A stretch of DNA of 64,000 bases from Lasioglossum baleicum (Eukaryota; Arthropoda; Insecta; Hymenoptera; Halictidae): contig NC_134944.1 in NCBI RefSeq assembly GCF_051020765.1, forward strand, positions 7,006,001-7,070,000, given 5' to 3'. The notes under the pieces are model-generated. The model did no database searches. It saw only the letters and a list, made by a program, of their open reading frames with translations, and was not told where the DNA came from. Of the stretch, positions 11,851 through 23,299 are shown piece by piece. Position 1 is the first letter of the stretch; each line of letters opens with the position of its first letter. The position numbers and the translations under genes are program-made.

Positions 11851-12355
11851 CGGAAACCCGCTTCTTCTGGCCGAACGTCAATTTTGTCAAGTTTAATGTA
11901 TTGAAACATTTTTTTTTTTCCTATTGAGTGAGAACAATTATTTATTTCAGACGATTCTGGGGTGAGATAGAACGGTTTAAAAACAAAATTATAAAATTCG
12001 GAAACCCGCTTTTTCTGGCCGAACGTCAATTTAGTCAAGTTTAATGTATTGAATCTTTTTTTTTTTCCTATTGAGTGAGAACAATTATTTATTTCAGACG
12101 ATTCTGGGGTGAGATAGAACGTTTTAAAAACAAAATTATAAAATTCGGAAACCCGCTTTTTCTGGCCGAACGCCAATTTAGTCAAGTTTAATGTATTGAA
12201 AAATTTTTTTTCCTATCGAATGACAATTACTTATTTAATTGTAAAAGCTGAAGTAAACCTATAATAGGTTTCAGTGGCTCAATAAAAAAAAACAATTATT
12301 TATTTTAGATGATTCTGTGATGAGATACAGCGTTCTAAAAAGAAAATCATAAAAT
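11851..12355 (+). repeat. Minisatellite, 147-148 bp unit
   Basis: CGGAAACCCGCTT(C/T)TTCTGG occurs at 11851, 11999 and 12146 (spacings 148 and 147). It is followed by GAACGTCAATTT, TTCCTATTGAGTGAGAACAA and GACGATTCTGGGGTGAGATA. A diverged fourth unit runs to about 12355. Confidence 0.9.
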
Positions 12356-12589
12356 TCAAAGTCGAATTGAACGTGCTCCAATTTAGAATGTCGGAAAAGG
12401 TTCTAAAAAAAAAATATAAGTAAGAAAATACAAAAATCTTGACTTTTTGTGTCAGATTCATTGTCAGAGACCTTTGAAACCATTGATTATATCAACTTTC
12501 AGAAAATTTCGACGACATTCTAAATTTATGCTAAAGGTGAACATTGGTTTTCACGATTTTTAAATTCAAAATTGTTGAAGAATTTTAAA

Positions 12590-12764
12590 ATTTGAAGATG
12601 TCAATATACGATTTCACCTCTATTGAAATCATTAAAGGAAGAAATAACGTTTAATTTGGTTTCTATCTTTTGCAATCGATGCAGACAATTTTATTTTGTA
12701 TAAGAGTGGAATACTAGAGTGGAATAAATCACAAAAACCGAACTAACTTATTTGCCAACCCAAT
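12590..12764. mobile_element. MITE remnant ending in a mariner-type terminus
   Basis: GATGTCAATATACGATTTCA and AATCGATGCAGACAATTTTA are interior blocks of the GACTGCGGAT family. AACTTATTTGCCAACCCAA at 12746-12764 is a mariner-type inverted-repeat end. Confidence 0.5.
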
Positions 12765-13676
12765 ATAACATTAAACCTTGAAATAACCCGCTAAAAGCGG
12801 ATTCCTGGACCACTTGTGTTAGGAATGGACTCCTTGCAATGTACTTTGGATGATTTTCCGAGATGTTCGGGGCAAGCTCGCGCAATCGTCGCGGAGGATC
12901 GGAACGGTGGGTTCCGAAAATACCACGGAACAAGGAACGAACGTCCTCCGAATGGACACGTCCGAGGAACACACGCTTTCGAACGTGTCGATTCTCGTAT
13001 ACGGCACGTCCGTTGCCGGAAACGGAAGCTCCACCTTCGACGCCGACTACGACAATGTTCGTGTGTGCGAACGTACTCGAAGAATGTCGCGATCGTACGC
13101 ACTTGAGAATCTGATCTAGCAACAGATAAAGACAGAAACAGAGAGGGGGAGAGAGAGAGAGAGAGCCCGTGCTAACAGTTTGCTCGGTGAACGGCCGTAT
13201 CAATCGCTGCAGTTTGCGCCAATTAAGCACTGATAGGGTACTAGACTACAATCGATTCATCGGTGAACAGAAGCGGTTCGACAGGTAACCCACTACAATG
13301 GATCCATGCAAGTCTAGACACAGTTAGTTCGGCGATATAGTACATCAAATAATAATTGACCACCTCGGGAAACGATCTACGGCTCTGGTGCGGGCCGAAA
13401 TGCCCCGTGGGGCACCGTAATGGCCACGCCGAAGTCTATACGCCCAGAGAAGTCCCCATGGATTTTCAAAATGGAACCTGTGGTTCCAGTTTGAAGCAAG
13501 TGTGTATACAAAATTTCAGCAAGATTGAACTATGGGAAGAGGTTTAAAATTTGATTACAAGATCTGACGCATACAACAACAACACGGCAAGTTAATATAA
13601 GCGTGGTAATAAAAGAAGTGTTGCAATAAAAAATGAAACTTCGCGAGCAGTTCCAAGTCGGAAGTACGACAAGGTA
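12765..13676. other. No recognisable gene; one shared repeat block
   Basis: 12790-13120 is CpG-rich with 70-100 codon frames on both strands and no family resemblance. 13540-13610 (GATTACAAGATCTGACGCAT, AATATAAGCGTGG) repeats 10865-10940. Confidence 0.4.
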
Positions 13677-14282
13677 AAAGGGCCTAGCAGACTAACAAAG
13701 ATTGGTCCAGCGGCCCCACCCACAATTTTTATTGATATTGTGCGGAAAACAATGGATTTAGGTTGAAAGATAACCCCCTAAAATTTTAAGTCGCTAACCC
13801 TTCGTATAAGGATGATATGAGGGTAAATACCCTTAACTGTATCATTTTTTTTTCTCGGTTGTTAATTAAGATATTCGGATAAAAAAGAAACGAAAATACT
13901 CGAACTTACCTCCTTCATATCATACATTTTTTTCACCATCGTGATCAAATTATTAAAGGTAGAAAAAAATCATTAAATTTTTTAGGGGTGGGAATTGCAA
14001 GCAACCCTTCGAGTGACCACTTCCAAAAAATTCAAGAACAATGCTCTGTTGCTTATCTAACGTATAAAAAAGTTTCAAGATGGTCGGATTGGTGGAACAT
14101 AGTTAAGTATTGAAAAACGAATAAAATTACGTCGTTATATAATGGTATAATGTACAGTGTACAGTGTAGCGACTTAAAATTTTAGGGGGTTATCTTTCAA
14201 CCTAAAACCAATGTTTTCCGCACAATATCAATAAAAATTGTGGGTGGGGCCGCTGGACCAATCTTAGTCTGCTAGGCCCTTT
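13677..14282. mobile_element. Long-TIR DNA transposon, 606 bp
   Basis: Terminal inverted repeats of about 115-120 bp begin AAAGGGCCTAGCAGACTAA and end TTAGTCTGCTAGGCCCTTT. They include GGTCCAGCGGCCCCACCCAC and CCCCCTAAAATTTTAAGTCG. GTA flanks both sides (13674-13676 and 14283-14285), a possible 3-bp target duplication. The centre is about 370 bp, AT-rich and noncoding. 14286-14847 has no supported feature except a GGGCCAGGTCGGGCCAGGTC short tandem at about 14488. Confidence 0.85.
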
Positions 14283-14847
14283 GTAGAACAGCGTATTATT
14301 CGACGCGGATCGAATCTGGAGCTTTCATCGATCCACACGCGTCGTCCGATAAAACAGCGTGATCATTATCACTGTTGTTATTTAAAATTCCCGGTCTGGA
14401 ACGAGCGGAGCGGTTCGTTGCAGCGTGAAAAGCGACGCGCACCGGTAACGAGCGGCTTTCGAATCGGTGTACACACAGAGAGCCCGGGCCAGGTCGGGCC
14501 AGGTCGGGCCGGGACAGAGAGCGGCGGCGCAAAACGGCCCGCTAGAAATTCACCGGGCATTTTCTGCAAAGCTCTCTCGATCGGCCATTCCGATCGCAAA
14601 TATTTACCCGTGTCACGGTAAGCCGAGCGCGATACTATTTGTCCGGGCTACTTTATCGCAGGCGCTTTATCGTTCCGAACCCGGACACCGCGCCTTCGCG
14701 CAACCTTTTCCGCGAATTTCGCAACTTCCGCGGCCAGTTCCTTGCGAAAACCAGTGGACAAGCCTGAACAGTCTAATCGCAGTTCGAAAGAATTACGGAA
14801 CTCGCGGTAAGTCCGCGAAATTTGCATAATTCCCACGTTCCTTACGG

Positions 14848-15260
14848 GGTTGTTAAGGGGTCGGTTACAGTCAATTCTAATTGTAAGATGTATTCCCGTA
14901 GAAATTTTCGAAAGTTCGAGCGCTCGAATTAAAGCTGGAAGCTTGCACTTCCTGATAGGTCCATCAAGGATTGTGGGAAAATTCGAAAACACATTGAAAA
15001 ATCCCGATCGGTGTCCAAGACAAAATTGAATCGATTTTAAGGGGATGCTTCGAATCAATTTTAAATTGTGTTCCCGTAGGAATTTTCAAACGTTCGGCAG
15101 CTCAAATTAAAGCTGGAAGCTTGCACTTTCTGTTAGGCCCATACAGATTTGTAGAAAAATTCGAACATATATAGGGAAATTAAAAAATGATCGATATCTC
15201 GGACCAAATTGACTCGACGTTAAGGGGTTGTTTCGAGTTAATTTTCAATTTCTTGGAGCA
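14848..15260 (+). repeat. Tandem repeat, ~181-bp unit
   Basis: TTAAGGGG at about 14846, 15038 and 15220, with AAAGCTGGAAGCTTGCACTT twice and CCCGTAG(A/G)AATTTTC twice. Two full units and a partial third. 15261-15849 shows only unsupported frames. Confidence 0.8.
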
Positions 15261-15849
15261 AATCGAGGGGATTTTACAGGGGTGCTGTCTGTGTTACTGT
15301 GCCAGTTGTGGCCGCAGTACACGCAGAGATACCCTTGAAGAGGTTATTTTCAGAATGGTTTCGAGCCGCGCGGTGGAAACTGTCGACGGCATTTTCCGGG
15401 GCGAGAGAGAGGAATGTCTTTTTGACGGTGCTCGTTGCGCATCGGGAATCGGGCAAGAGGAAACGGAACGGGTCGCAGCGTAATTACCCATATCCCGATC
15501 CGGGACGATCCGAAGAATCGTTCCATTGAGTCGGCCGAGTAAATTACGGATTGGTCCCTGGGCCGAAGAGGAGACCTTCGTGACTTCAAAGCGGCCAACC
15601 ATACCGCTAATATTATATTATTCGACGCCGGTTCCGGCGGCCTTAAACGCGATCACGGTCCACGCACCCACGAATCGTGCCACCCAACAGGACCCGGCTG
15701 ACCCGTCATTTCAATACGGTTAAACCTCCACTTCCGAATCAAGGAAGAGAGGTCGTCGTCGGGAGAGCCCTCGCATCCGTCGGAACTCTGGACGACTGGC
15801 GCCCGAAATTATTTTCGCGTGCAAACCGCTCGGAACCGCCGGAAAATCC

Positions 15850-16150
15850 GAATTATCATCAGTGGGCGTGGCCAAGTGGCCCTCGAATCTAACCGAGCTG
15901 GCCCCTGAGATCCCAGCAGCTCCGAAACTTTGCGAGGAACGAATACGATTGTTCCTCGAGCACAAGAGAAACCAGATTCGAGAAAGAAACACCAGTGGGA
16001 GTGGCCTCGTGGACCCGCTTTCAAACCTAGCGTTTCCCAAAAAATTTAACAGCACTGAAACTTTGTGAATTACCAAATAAGATAGTTCCCCGAGCACAGC
16101 AGAAACCAGATTCGAGAAAGGAACACCAGTGGGCGTGGTCTTGTTTCAAA
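15850..16150 (+). repeat. Degenerate tandem repeat, ~135-bp unit, anchored by CAGTGGGCGTGG
   Basis: CAGTGGGCGTGGCC (15860), CAGTGGGAGTGGCC (15992) and CAGTGGGCGTGGTC (16130) each follow or precede GAAACCAGATTCGAGAAAG and CCAAAAAATTTAAC blocks. Confidence 0.75.
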
Positions 16151-16805
16151 AAATTTAACGATTGAAAAGTGTCTCGAGCGGAACGGAAACGTAGGTTGCA
16201 GCGTTGTCGCGAGCGCGATTCCCGTCCAAGTGTTGCACCTAATTTGCGCGGCGACTCGCTGGGACTCGCTTAAAAGGCTAATGATACGGCCATTGTGCCC
16301 CGGTGGGCCCCGAGGTTGTCGCTGTTCCAGCAAGACGGTAAATCACCGACGTCCCAGCAATTAAGTTCTAATTAGGCTTCGGGACGTGTCGGGCCGGGCC
16401 GGGACCTCGATGCTGATTTGATTCGTCGAACCGGGGGCGGGATACCGAGTCGTGGACTGAAACCCGGGGCCCGAGTGGAAATCCGAAATGGCAGCGGAAA
16501 CACGCGAATTACACACATACGGTTTTCTAGTAAGCGAGCCCGAGCTCGAGAACGTGAAGAAGCGTTTAACGGAACTCGACGGGAGACCGTGAGAGACCGT
16601 GGGCTCTCGCACCGGCCAAGCTGATTGCTCGTTAAACCCGGAAATATGAGTTCTAAGCCGGATGGTTCCCGCTTTTAACGAGGCCGTAACTCTTTCCCGG
16701 TGAAAAACTGTCGTTTCCGTAATTACGCTAGACACACCGGCGGTCGAAAGTCACTGGTGATCGCGCGCACGGGTTCACGTGAGAGGCGGGCCAATTATTT
16801 TCCTC

Positions 16806-16823
16806 GGGGGGGGGGGGGGGGGG
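16806..16823 (+). repeat. Poly-G run
   Basis: About 18 uninterrupted G in CpG-rich DNA, a possible quadruplex former and a sequencing-error risk. 16150-17024 is otherwise GC-rich and without a supported gene. Confidence 0.8.
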
Positions 16824-17024
16824 GTCGCGTGAAAGGGAACCGTTTCGGGTAGCCCGGAAACATAACTTTCACCCGCGCCCTCTCTGTCGCCCGCAATTAT
16901 CGCCACGAGCACGGCCTCGACTCTCTATCGTTCATTTTCCCCGTGATAAATTCGCACCCCTCTCTCCCACTCTCCTCTTCTCGCGGCCCGGTCGTTCAGA
17001 TTACCGCGGGGCAAACGGCGACCG

Positions 17025-17400
17025 AGAAAGAGCCTGGAGACGCCCATCTTACCTCCTCCGCACGGAATGGGCGTGGCTGGCGTAGAATGCTAAAAATATT
17101 TTGGATCTACGACAGCACGATTAAGTCGATGAAAAAGAAGACCGCCCATCTTGACCGTTCGCGCGAAGTAGGCGTGGCTGCCGCAGAAAACTAAAAATAT
17201 TTTGGATATACAAAAGCAAGATTGAGTCACTGGAAAAGAAGACCGCCCATCTTGCCCCTTAGCGTGAAGTGGGCGTGGCTCGGCCGGTCTCGGTTTATGT
17301 AGAACGAGAGCAAAATTGAGCAGGAAGAGCTAGAAGATTATCTTGTTCCTGCCCCGTTCAGGGTGGGCGTGGCTTCGCGGCTCTCAATTTCGTTAGAGCG
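17025..17400 (+). repeat. Minisatellite, ~101-bp unit, anchored by GGGCGTGGC
   Basis: GCGTGGC occurs at 17071, 17172, 17273 and 17367 (spacings 101, 101, 94). Units share AAGACCGCCCATCTT, CTAAAAATATTTTGGAT and the anchor; the last unit is diverged but ends in the exact GGGCGTGGCTTCG. Confidence 0.85.
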
Positions 17401-19987
17401 GCTCCCGGAGACCGTGAAAGCAGGGTTAGAGAAAGAGGTTGGAAGTTTAGCGGTAAGTCGAGAGGTGGAAGATCGACACACGATGTTAACAGGTCACGTT
17501 TGCGAGCGTGGTGGATCGTGTCGGCGCTCTCCGAAGAGGAACACGCAACGGCCCCGGCTGGTCGGCGTCTTGGCACGTAAGTGAAACTGAATGGCGGTCG
17601 GAATTACGTTTTGTCGGGTCGTTTAATCCATTCTACGTCAATCTCGGGTCGATTAGCTCGCCGTGGTTGATGGACGAGCTGGATGAACCGATCTCTGGGC
17701 GGAAGCGCGCGACCGTTCACCACTTTTACCCGCGGCGTGGACTCGTTAACGGACTTCGTCGCACGGCGACGAGCTCGGAATATCGATAAGGAGCGCCGGC
17801 GAGAGAACTCGAACGGGATTAGAAGATAAAGGTTTCGAGGAAACGCGGGGAACAACCTGACCGAGAAAAATCATTTCGACTTCGCGTCCGAGGAAACGGA
17901 AGCCTTGTACACGTCCAGGTCTATTTCTGAGAGAGAAGTTATAGAGAAACCGCAGTCGACGAACTCGCCGAGGACGCCTTCCGGAGTTTACTTTAGCTCG
18001 CGGGGCCGTTCGAAGTGCAATAAACGAGCGCGCGGCCTTTCCTTCGAGCGACGCGGTGAACGTTTATCGCGGAATCGCTCGACGATATCCGGCCCGTGAC
18101 CCCGTCAAGACAACGTCTACCCACCGACCGGCCTGATAGCGCCTCGTGCGCTTTTATCTATAGAAAGAAGAGAAAACTAAGGCGTGTTCGACGTCGACGC
18201 AATACTCTCTGACTAATCGATCGAAATCTCAACAGCGCCGGCGATCTTTCCACGATCTCTTGCAACGCCGTTCAACAGTCGCATCGATAAGAGTCTTATC
18301 GGATGCGTAGATAATCATTTACTCGGAAATTTCGGGTACCCGAAGTCGAAACGGAGACCCGAATGTTAGATTTTCGGGTTCCCGAACCGACTTCCACCCC
18401 TAGAAATCGTTCCGGAGGGAATCGAGTGGGAGGAATTATTTCTAGGGGTGCGCATCCGACGACGGAGAATTTTCTTCGGGTATTTCAAGATCGTGGCGCG
18501 TTCATTCCGTTCCGAGCGAAATTTTGTGCAAGGGGGCGCGTCCCGTCCCGATCGAAGTATCGATTCGGTTCCAGGAAACTCGAAAATTTACAAGGACAGA
18601 GAGCCAGGCGCTGTTCACCGTGGCAGGACGTGGTCTCGTCCACCCCCGCGTTCACTGATTCGCAGGCGAACTACGCTTCGACGGTGGCACTCGACGAGAG
18701 AGGGTCGGTCGTCGCCGCTTTGGTATTGATTGTACACCGTCGGATGATTCATGGGGGTCTCTCGCTGCCTCTCCCTCTCTTTCTCTCACTCTCTCTCTAT
18801 CTCTCTTGATCTGGCTCTCTTTCCAATGGGAGCCACCCCCGCGATATTCTAAGCCGACAGACACGAACTACCTCGAAGCTTCTACACGCGCTGCAGAAAC
18901 ACCGAGGGACACACCACAGAGAGGGGGGAGGGGAGAGAAAGAGAGGCAGTTGCTGCCTGAAAAGGGGAGATACTAGACAAGACGAAGGCCACGCTAGAAT
19001 GGCCCCCCTCATGCTAGAACCCCCGGCTTCCTCAAACAATCACCCCCAGGCTGACTCATTAACGCCCAGAGTCACCAGACTCCTCGAAACTTTACCTATT
19101 TCTCCCGTTACCGTCGCCGGAAATCTTCGATCGACGATAAAGCAACTTTTACGCGAACTCCCGAGAAGCCATCACCCCCAACCTACTTCCAACCCGACGT
19201 TTATTGACCCATTTTGTCGAATCTCGCAACCCTTCACCCTCGTTCGAGCTGATCTCGGCCCGAACCAGAAAAGCTCCATAAATCTGTAGCTCGGAACCTC
19301 GCGCCGATGCAACAGAGTGCGGTGCTCGCCGGTGAAAAGGTTCTTTTAATTGGACTGCGGAAAGTAAACTTTGCCCGCGCCATATAGAAGGCTCTATTTT
19401 ACCACGTTTTTATTAGCTCGCTTTCTTGTCCGTCTGTTTGTTTGTCTGTTCGGTATAAATTTTGCAATTGATTTTAAACTAACTTCCCGATGAACTAGAG
19501 ACTTGAAATTTTAAAACATACCTCAGAACTGATGACAGTGTAATATTTTAAAAACATTTTTAAACAGCCTATGCGTTTAGAAGATATAAACTATTAAATT
19601 TAACCGTTACACATCCCCGCGCGACGCTCGGTAGTACGTGATCGCGTTCAGCGATCCCCACTCCGCGCAACAGCGCTCCCTACTCTACCACGCGTTGCAA
19701 TTTGACTCATCCGCACTCCACTGACCCGCTTCGCATCGAAGGAGCTCAGTGTGCGTTCGAGCTCCGTGCGGTGCTTAGAAAGTTACTACATATTATTATA
19801 CTATAATGTTTGTTCACTGAAATTTACTACATTTCTTTGTTATAATCATTTCAAAATGTTTAAAATCGATTGTAAAATTTCACACACGCAAGACTAAAAA
19901 ATAAATTCTTTCAAAAATACTACGGTTTTAAAACGGACTAGAAAGTATAAAATAATTTAAATAACAATAAATTGTTGAAAAAATATG
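17401..19987. other. GC/CpG-rich stretch without supported gene
   Basis: Many overlapping frames on both strands up to 148 codons, none conserved by eye; a (CT)n tract lies at about 18775-18806. 19420-19770 carries a repeat module (CACTCCACTGACCCGCTTCG, GAAGGAGCTCAGTGTGCG) that recurs inverted at 10719-10775. Confidence 0.35.
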
Positions 19988-20225
19988 TTTAAAAAACGGA
20001 CCAAAAAGTATAAAATAATTTTTCCTAGCCCCATACAGGTTCCTAACCCCATACAGACAGTCCTGAAAATTTGTGATTGTGAATTTTTAATAGCTATGAA
20101 AATACTTGTAAGATTTAAATGATACAGATGATAGTAAGGATTTATATTATTAATAGTAAATTTTCAGGACTATCCGTATGGGGTTAGGAAAAATTATTTT
20201 GTACTTTACAGTCCGTTTTAAAAAC
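19988..20225. mobile_element. Foldback MITE
   Basis: The left arm GTTTAAAAAACGGACCAAAA, ATAATTTTTCCTA, CCCCATAC, AGTCCTGAAAATTT pairs with AAATTTTCAGGACTATCCGT, ATGGGGTTAGGAAAAATTAT, GTCCGTTTTAAAAAC. Arms are about 70 bp; the left arm carries an 18-bp internal duplication of the CCTAxCCCCATACA block. Confidence 0.75.
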
Positions 20226-21773
20226 GTGGTATTTTTATTGAAATTATTTTATATTTCTTTAATAACTGTAGCATGTTGAAAATAACGTAGTGGCACTCTG
20301 AAAAATTCTTTTAATATAATCACCATCTCAAATTGCAGAAACTCGTTTTTGCTGTAAATGCACAAAATCCGCATTGCATATAAAATCATCGTAATGCCAT
20401 TTTCATTAGTTGAATTGTTCGATCAAAACGATGGAACGAAGTGAAACTAAAAAATGAGTAGTTACATAAAAATTCATTTCATCCCTTAATAGTCTTTTTA
20501 TACGCGTTCAAGAACAATAAAATTCCTTATAAATGCATAGAAATCCGTAGTCAGCTGCCTCAATATTTTCTCGTTGTGTTTCTCTTCGCAGGCGAAGAAA
20601 GTAATATAAAGAGACAAGCAAATTGTGACCAGTCCGAAAAACTGGGTCGCTCCGAGGGCCGAAAAAGGTATTCTCGAGACCCGCCGGCCATCTTTTAGGT
20701 AACGCGATACCGAAGCCCGAGTGTGCCGGAACACACAGGGTGTATCGAGCCGAAACTTCGGGAAGATTTCGCCGATCGACTAGCTTGCGGTCTCTTGTTC
20801 CGCGCTATTTGCTTGGACTATGAAAACTGTGAGACATGGTCGAGTGGCGGGACGGGGGGCAAGGTTTGCTCGGCTCGCATTATCATCCTCAGACAACACT
20901 CGCTCCCGTGCATATTTACATTTTAAGTAGCAGCGACGGGATGAATGGTCGTCGTAAAGTCTGCTCGCGAGGAGACGCGCAACTGCGAAAAAGACGGACA
21001 CTCCTACGAACGACGCACCGCACGGAACACGAACATTTGTTTATCCACACATAAAAGCTGTTCTAATGTTTTTTACTAATTTTGCTAAATTCTTTACAAA
21101 TTTTGCTAAACTACACTAATTTTATTACATTGCATTATATGGATCTATTACCAATTTTACCAATTTTTTTAACTAATTCTACGAGAATTCCGCGAGGGTC
21201 TCCGTTGCCTCGAAGACGAGGTGTCTTCGGGTTTCCAGCGAGATATAAGAATTATAAATAACGCCATCGGGGGAACAGTTTGTCCTTGGGTATCATACAA
21301 GAGGATCGTGTACGTATGCACCGGGTGCATAAGTCGGAGAGGAGAGGTCCCTCTTCCACGCGAAGTTGATTGTCCGGCCTTGAATCTGCGCGGCCAGATG
21401 CGCTACAAGGGACTGAGAGCCTGTACACGGCCGGTACACGCTTGTGCGTACACGAGCCGCGTGTCCGTATATTCGATCCAAAAACCTGTTGCACCGGTAT
21501 CCAAAAAACCTCGAGACCGATTTGACAAACTGTCGAGAGACCGTCGACAAACCAGAGCCTCCGAGAACGATTCGATCGTCTCAAAACAGCGTCGACACCC
21601 ACCGGTCCTTCAACATTGAAGTCGCATTTCTACCACGAGGAAAATTTAGGCGGAACATCCGAAATTCGTCTGGAAATTCGATTCCCGAATCTCTGGAACG
21701 CGGACCCTCCTCTTGGACACTGCTTCCGAGCATTTCCGTTCCGTATACATAAAATGTGATGTCATTCTTAATA
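20226..21773. other. No recognisable gene
   Basis: 20330-20560 is AT-rich with pieces of the GACTGCGGAT family (AATGCACAAAATCCGCATTG; AATGCATAGAAATCCGTAGTC). 20580-21000 and 21180-21740 are GC-rich with short unsupported frames. 21060-21180 is T-rich, ACTAATTTTGCTAAA-like low complexity. Confidence 0.4.
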
Positions 21774-22188
21774 CAGTAAATCCTCTATAGTCGCAAAAAG
21801 GTCGTACACGATAAACGCAAAGAAATATCCCCTCCAGGTCCTCAAAGGCCCGTGCGTCCTCTCAATGTAACACATTAAATCTTTCTTATTATTACTTGTT
21901 TTCTTATGAAACTTTCACCAATATATGTGTGGCATTTTTCTGATTAAAATAAGACCAAACACGATATAATTTCAACTGTATTTAGTGGTTTCATTGACGA
22001 TGAACGTTTCGGGTGCAAGGAAGGACAGCGTATGGGAAAGAAAGAGACGCGGAGAGTCGCGGTCGCTTCGGTCGATTCGTCCTTCTCTACGTTCGGCTCG
22101 GTCTTTGAAGCTCAAAAAGATAGTGTCACGTCTTCGATAAATGCAAACGAATCCCCCTGAGTCTTTTGCGTTTATAGAGGATTTACTG
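21774..22188 (+). mobile_element. CAGTAAATCCTCTAT-family MITE (reference copy)
   Basis: TA at 21772-21773 and 22189-22190 bracket 415 bp. The ends are CAGTAAATCCTCTATAGTCGC and GCGTTTATAGAGGATTTACTG. There is no transposase. Related sequence occurs at 43501-43957, 10171-11095 and 20-105. Confidence 0.85.
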
Positions 22189-22190
22189 TA

Positions 22191-22457
22191 CTACAATATA
22201 CCAGAATATACTAAAATGTACTAGAATATGCCACAAATTCCAGAATACACAAGAATATATGTACTAGATTATACTGAAATATACTAGAATACACTAGATT
22301 ATACTAAAATACACTAGAATATACCAGAATGTATCAGAATACACCAGAATGTACCAGAATATACAAGAATATACCAGAATATACAAAAATATACCAGAAT
22401 AAACAAGAACATACTTGAATATACTTGAGTATACCAGAATATACAAGAATATACTGA
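22191..22457 (+). repeat. 10-bp minisatellite
   Basis: About 27 degenerate copies of a decamer close to AATATACCAG (ATACTAGAAT, ATACAAGAAT variants). It begins immediately after the right end of the MITE at 21774-22188. Its 10-bp periodicity keeps frames open; the 72-codon minus-strand frame here is an artefact of that. Confidence 0.85.
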
Positions 22458-22609
22458 TTTTCTTCAAAAAAATGGTGTCCTTCTCGAATTAAATATCTTA
22501 CAAGACCAGTAAAAATTCGAACAAGATCATCATTTGCAAGAAAAAATCGCAACGAGTCCAGAGGACTATAGTACTCTGTGAACTAGTCGCTATAACTAAT
22601 CCGCGGGTA

Positions 22610-22767
22610 TGACGTCACCATGCTGCGTCTATAAATTAGCCGCGCGGTCTCGAGTTATCATCGCAAAAATTCATTTTCAAGTGCAAACAGCTCCGCCACC
22701 GAGATACGGGTGACACACGGCAATAGGCAGTAGTGTGTGTGCGGATAAATAAATATATTACTCACGC
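22610..22767 (+). promoter_or_regulatory. Candidate CRE/TATA promoter
   Basis: TGACGTCA at 22610-22617 is a perfect CRE, followed 12 bp on by TATAAATTA at 22630-22638. About 110 bp after the expected start lies ACTCACGCGTGAGT, a perfect 14-bp palindrome that contains a splice-donor-like GTGAGT. No coding exon is attached. The rest of 22458-23300 has no supported feature. Confidence 0.3.
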
Positions 22768-23299
22768 GTGAGTAACGAGGAGCGAGCGTTACCTAACGCC
22801 GTATCCGCGGAGGATGTTGCAACTCGATATTATTCGATAACGATTACGGTTATCCGCGAGCCGAGGGAGAAGCATCGTTCCCGAACGTTAACTAAATAAC
22901 AAGAGTGACTTTCGCGCAGATCCAGACACACGATACAGGCAGTCGGAGATGGACCGGATCCGAAATCTATCCGCAATCAATTTTTAATCTGGACCGATAA
23001 GCAACGATAAGATTGCTCTCGGGCGTGGCCCCGTGATTTCCCGGAGCCATTTAGGCGCCGATAAGAGAGATCGGAGATTCGGCGATGCTCCGAGGCGAAA
23101 TATCGTCGAGCTGTCAACTCGAGCGAAGCTCCGCAACGAAATTGCACGTGCAATTCCACGGACACGTACCAGGAAAATTCGTGGTTACCAAATCTCTCAA
23201 GAAACTTTTCTCGGGATGCGAGGATGGGCCAGGGTCCATTAGAATCGGAACGACTGCCCTTCGTTCGCTGGAACTTCCCAAATTTGACGTAGCTTTCGA

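Noticed and set aside
22334..22552. 72-codon frame rich in YSGIL and similar words
   Set aside because: Translation of the decamer minisatellite.
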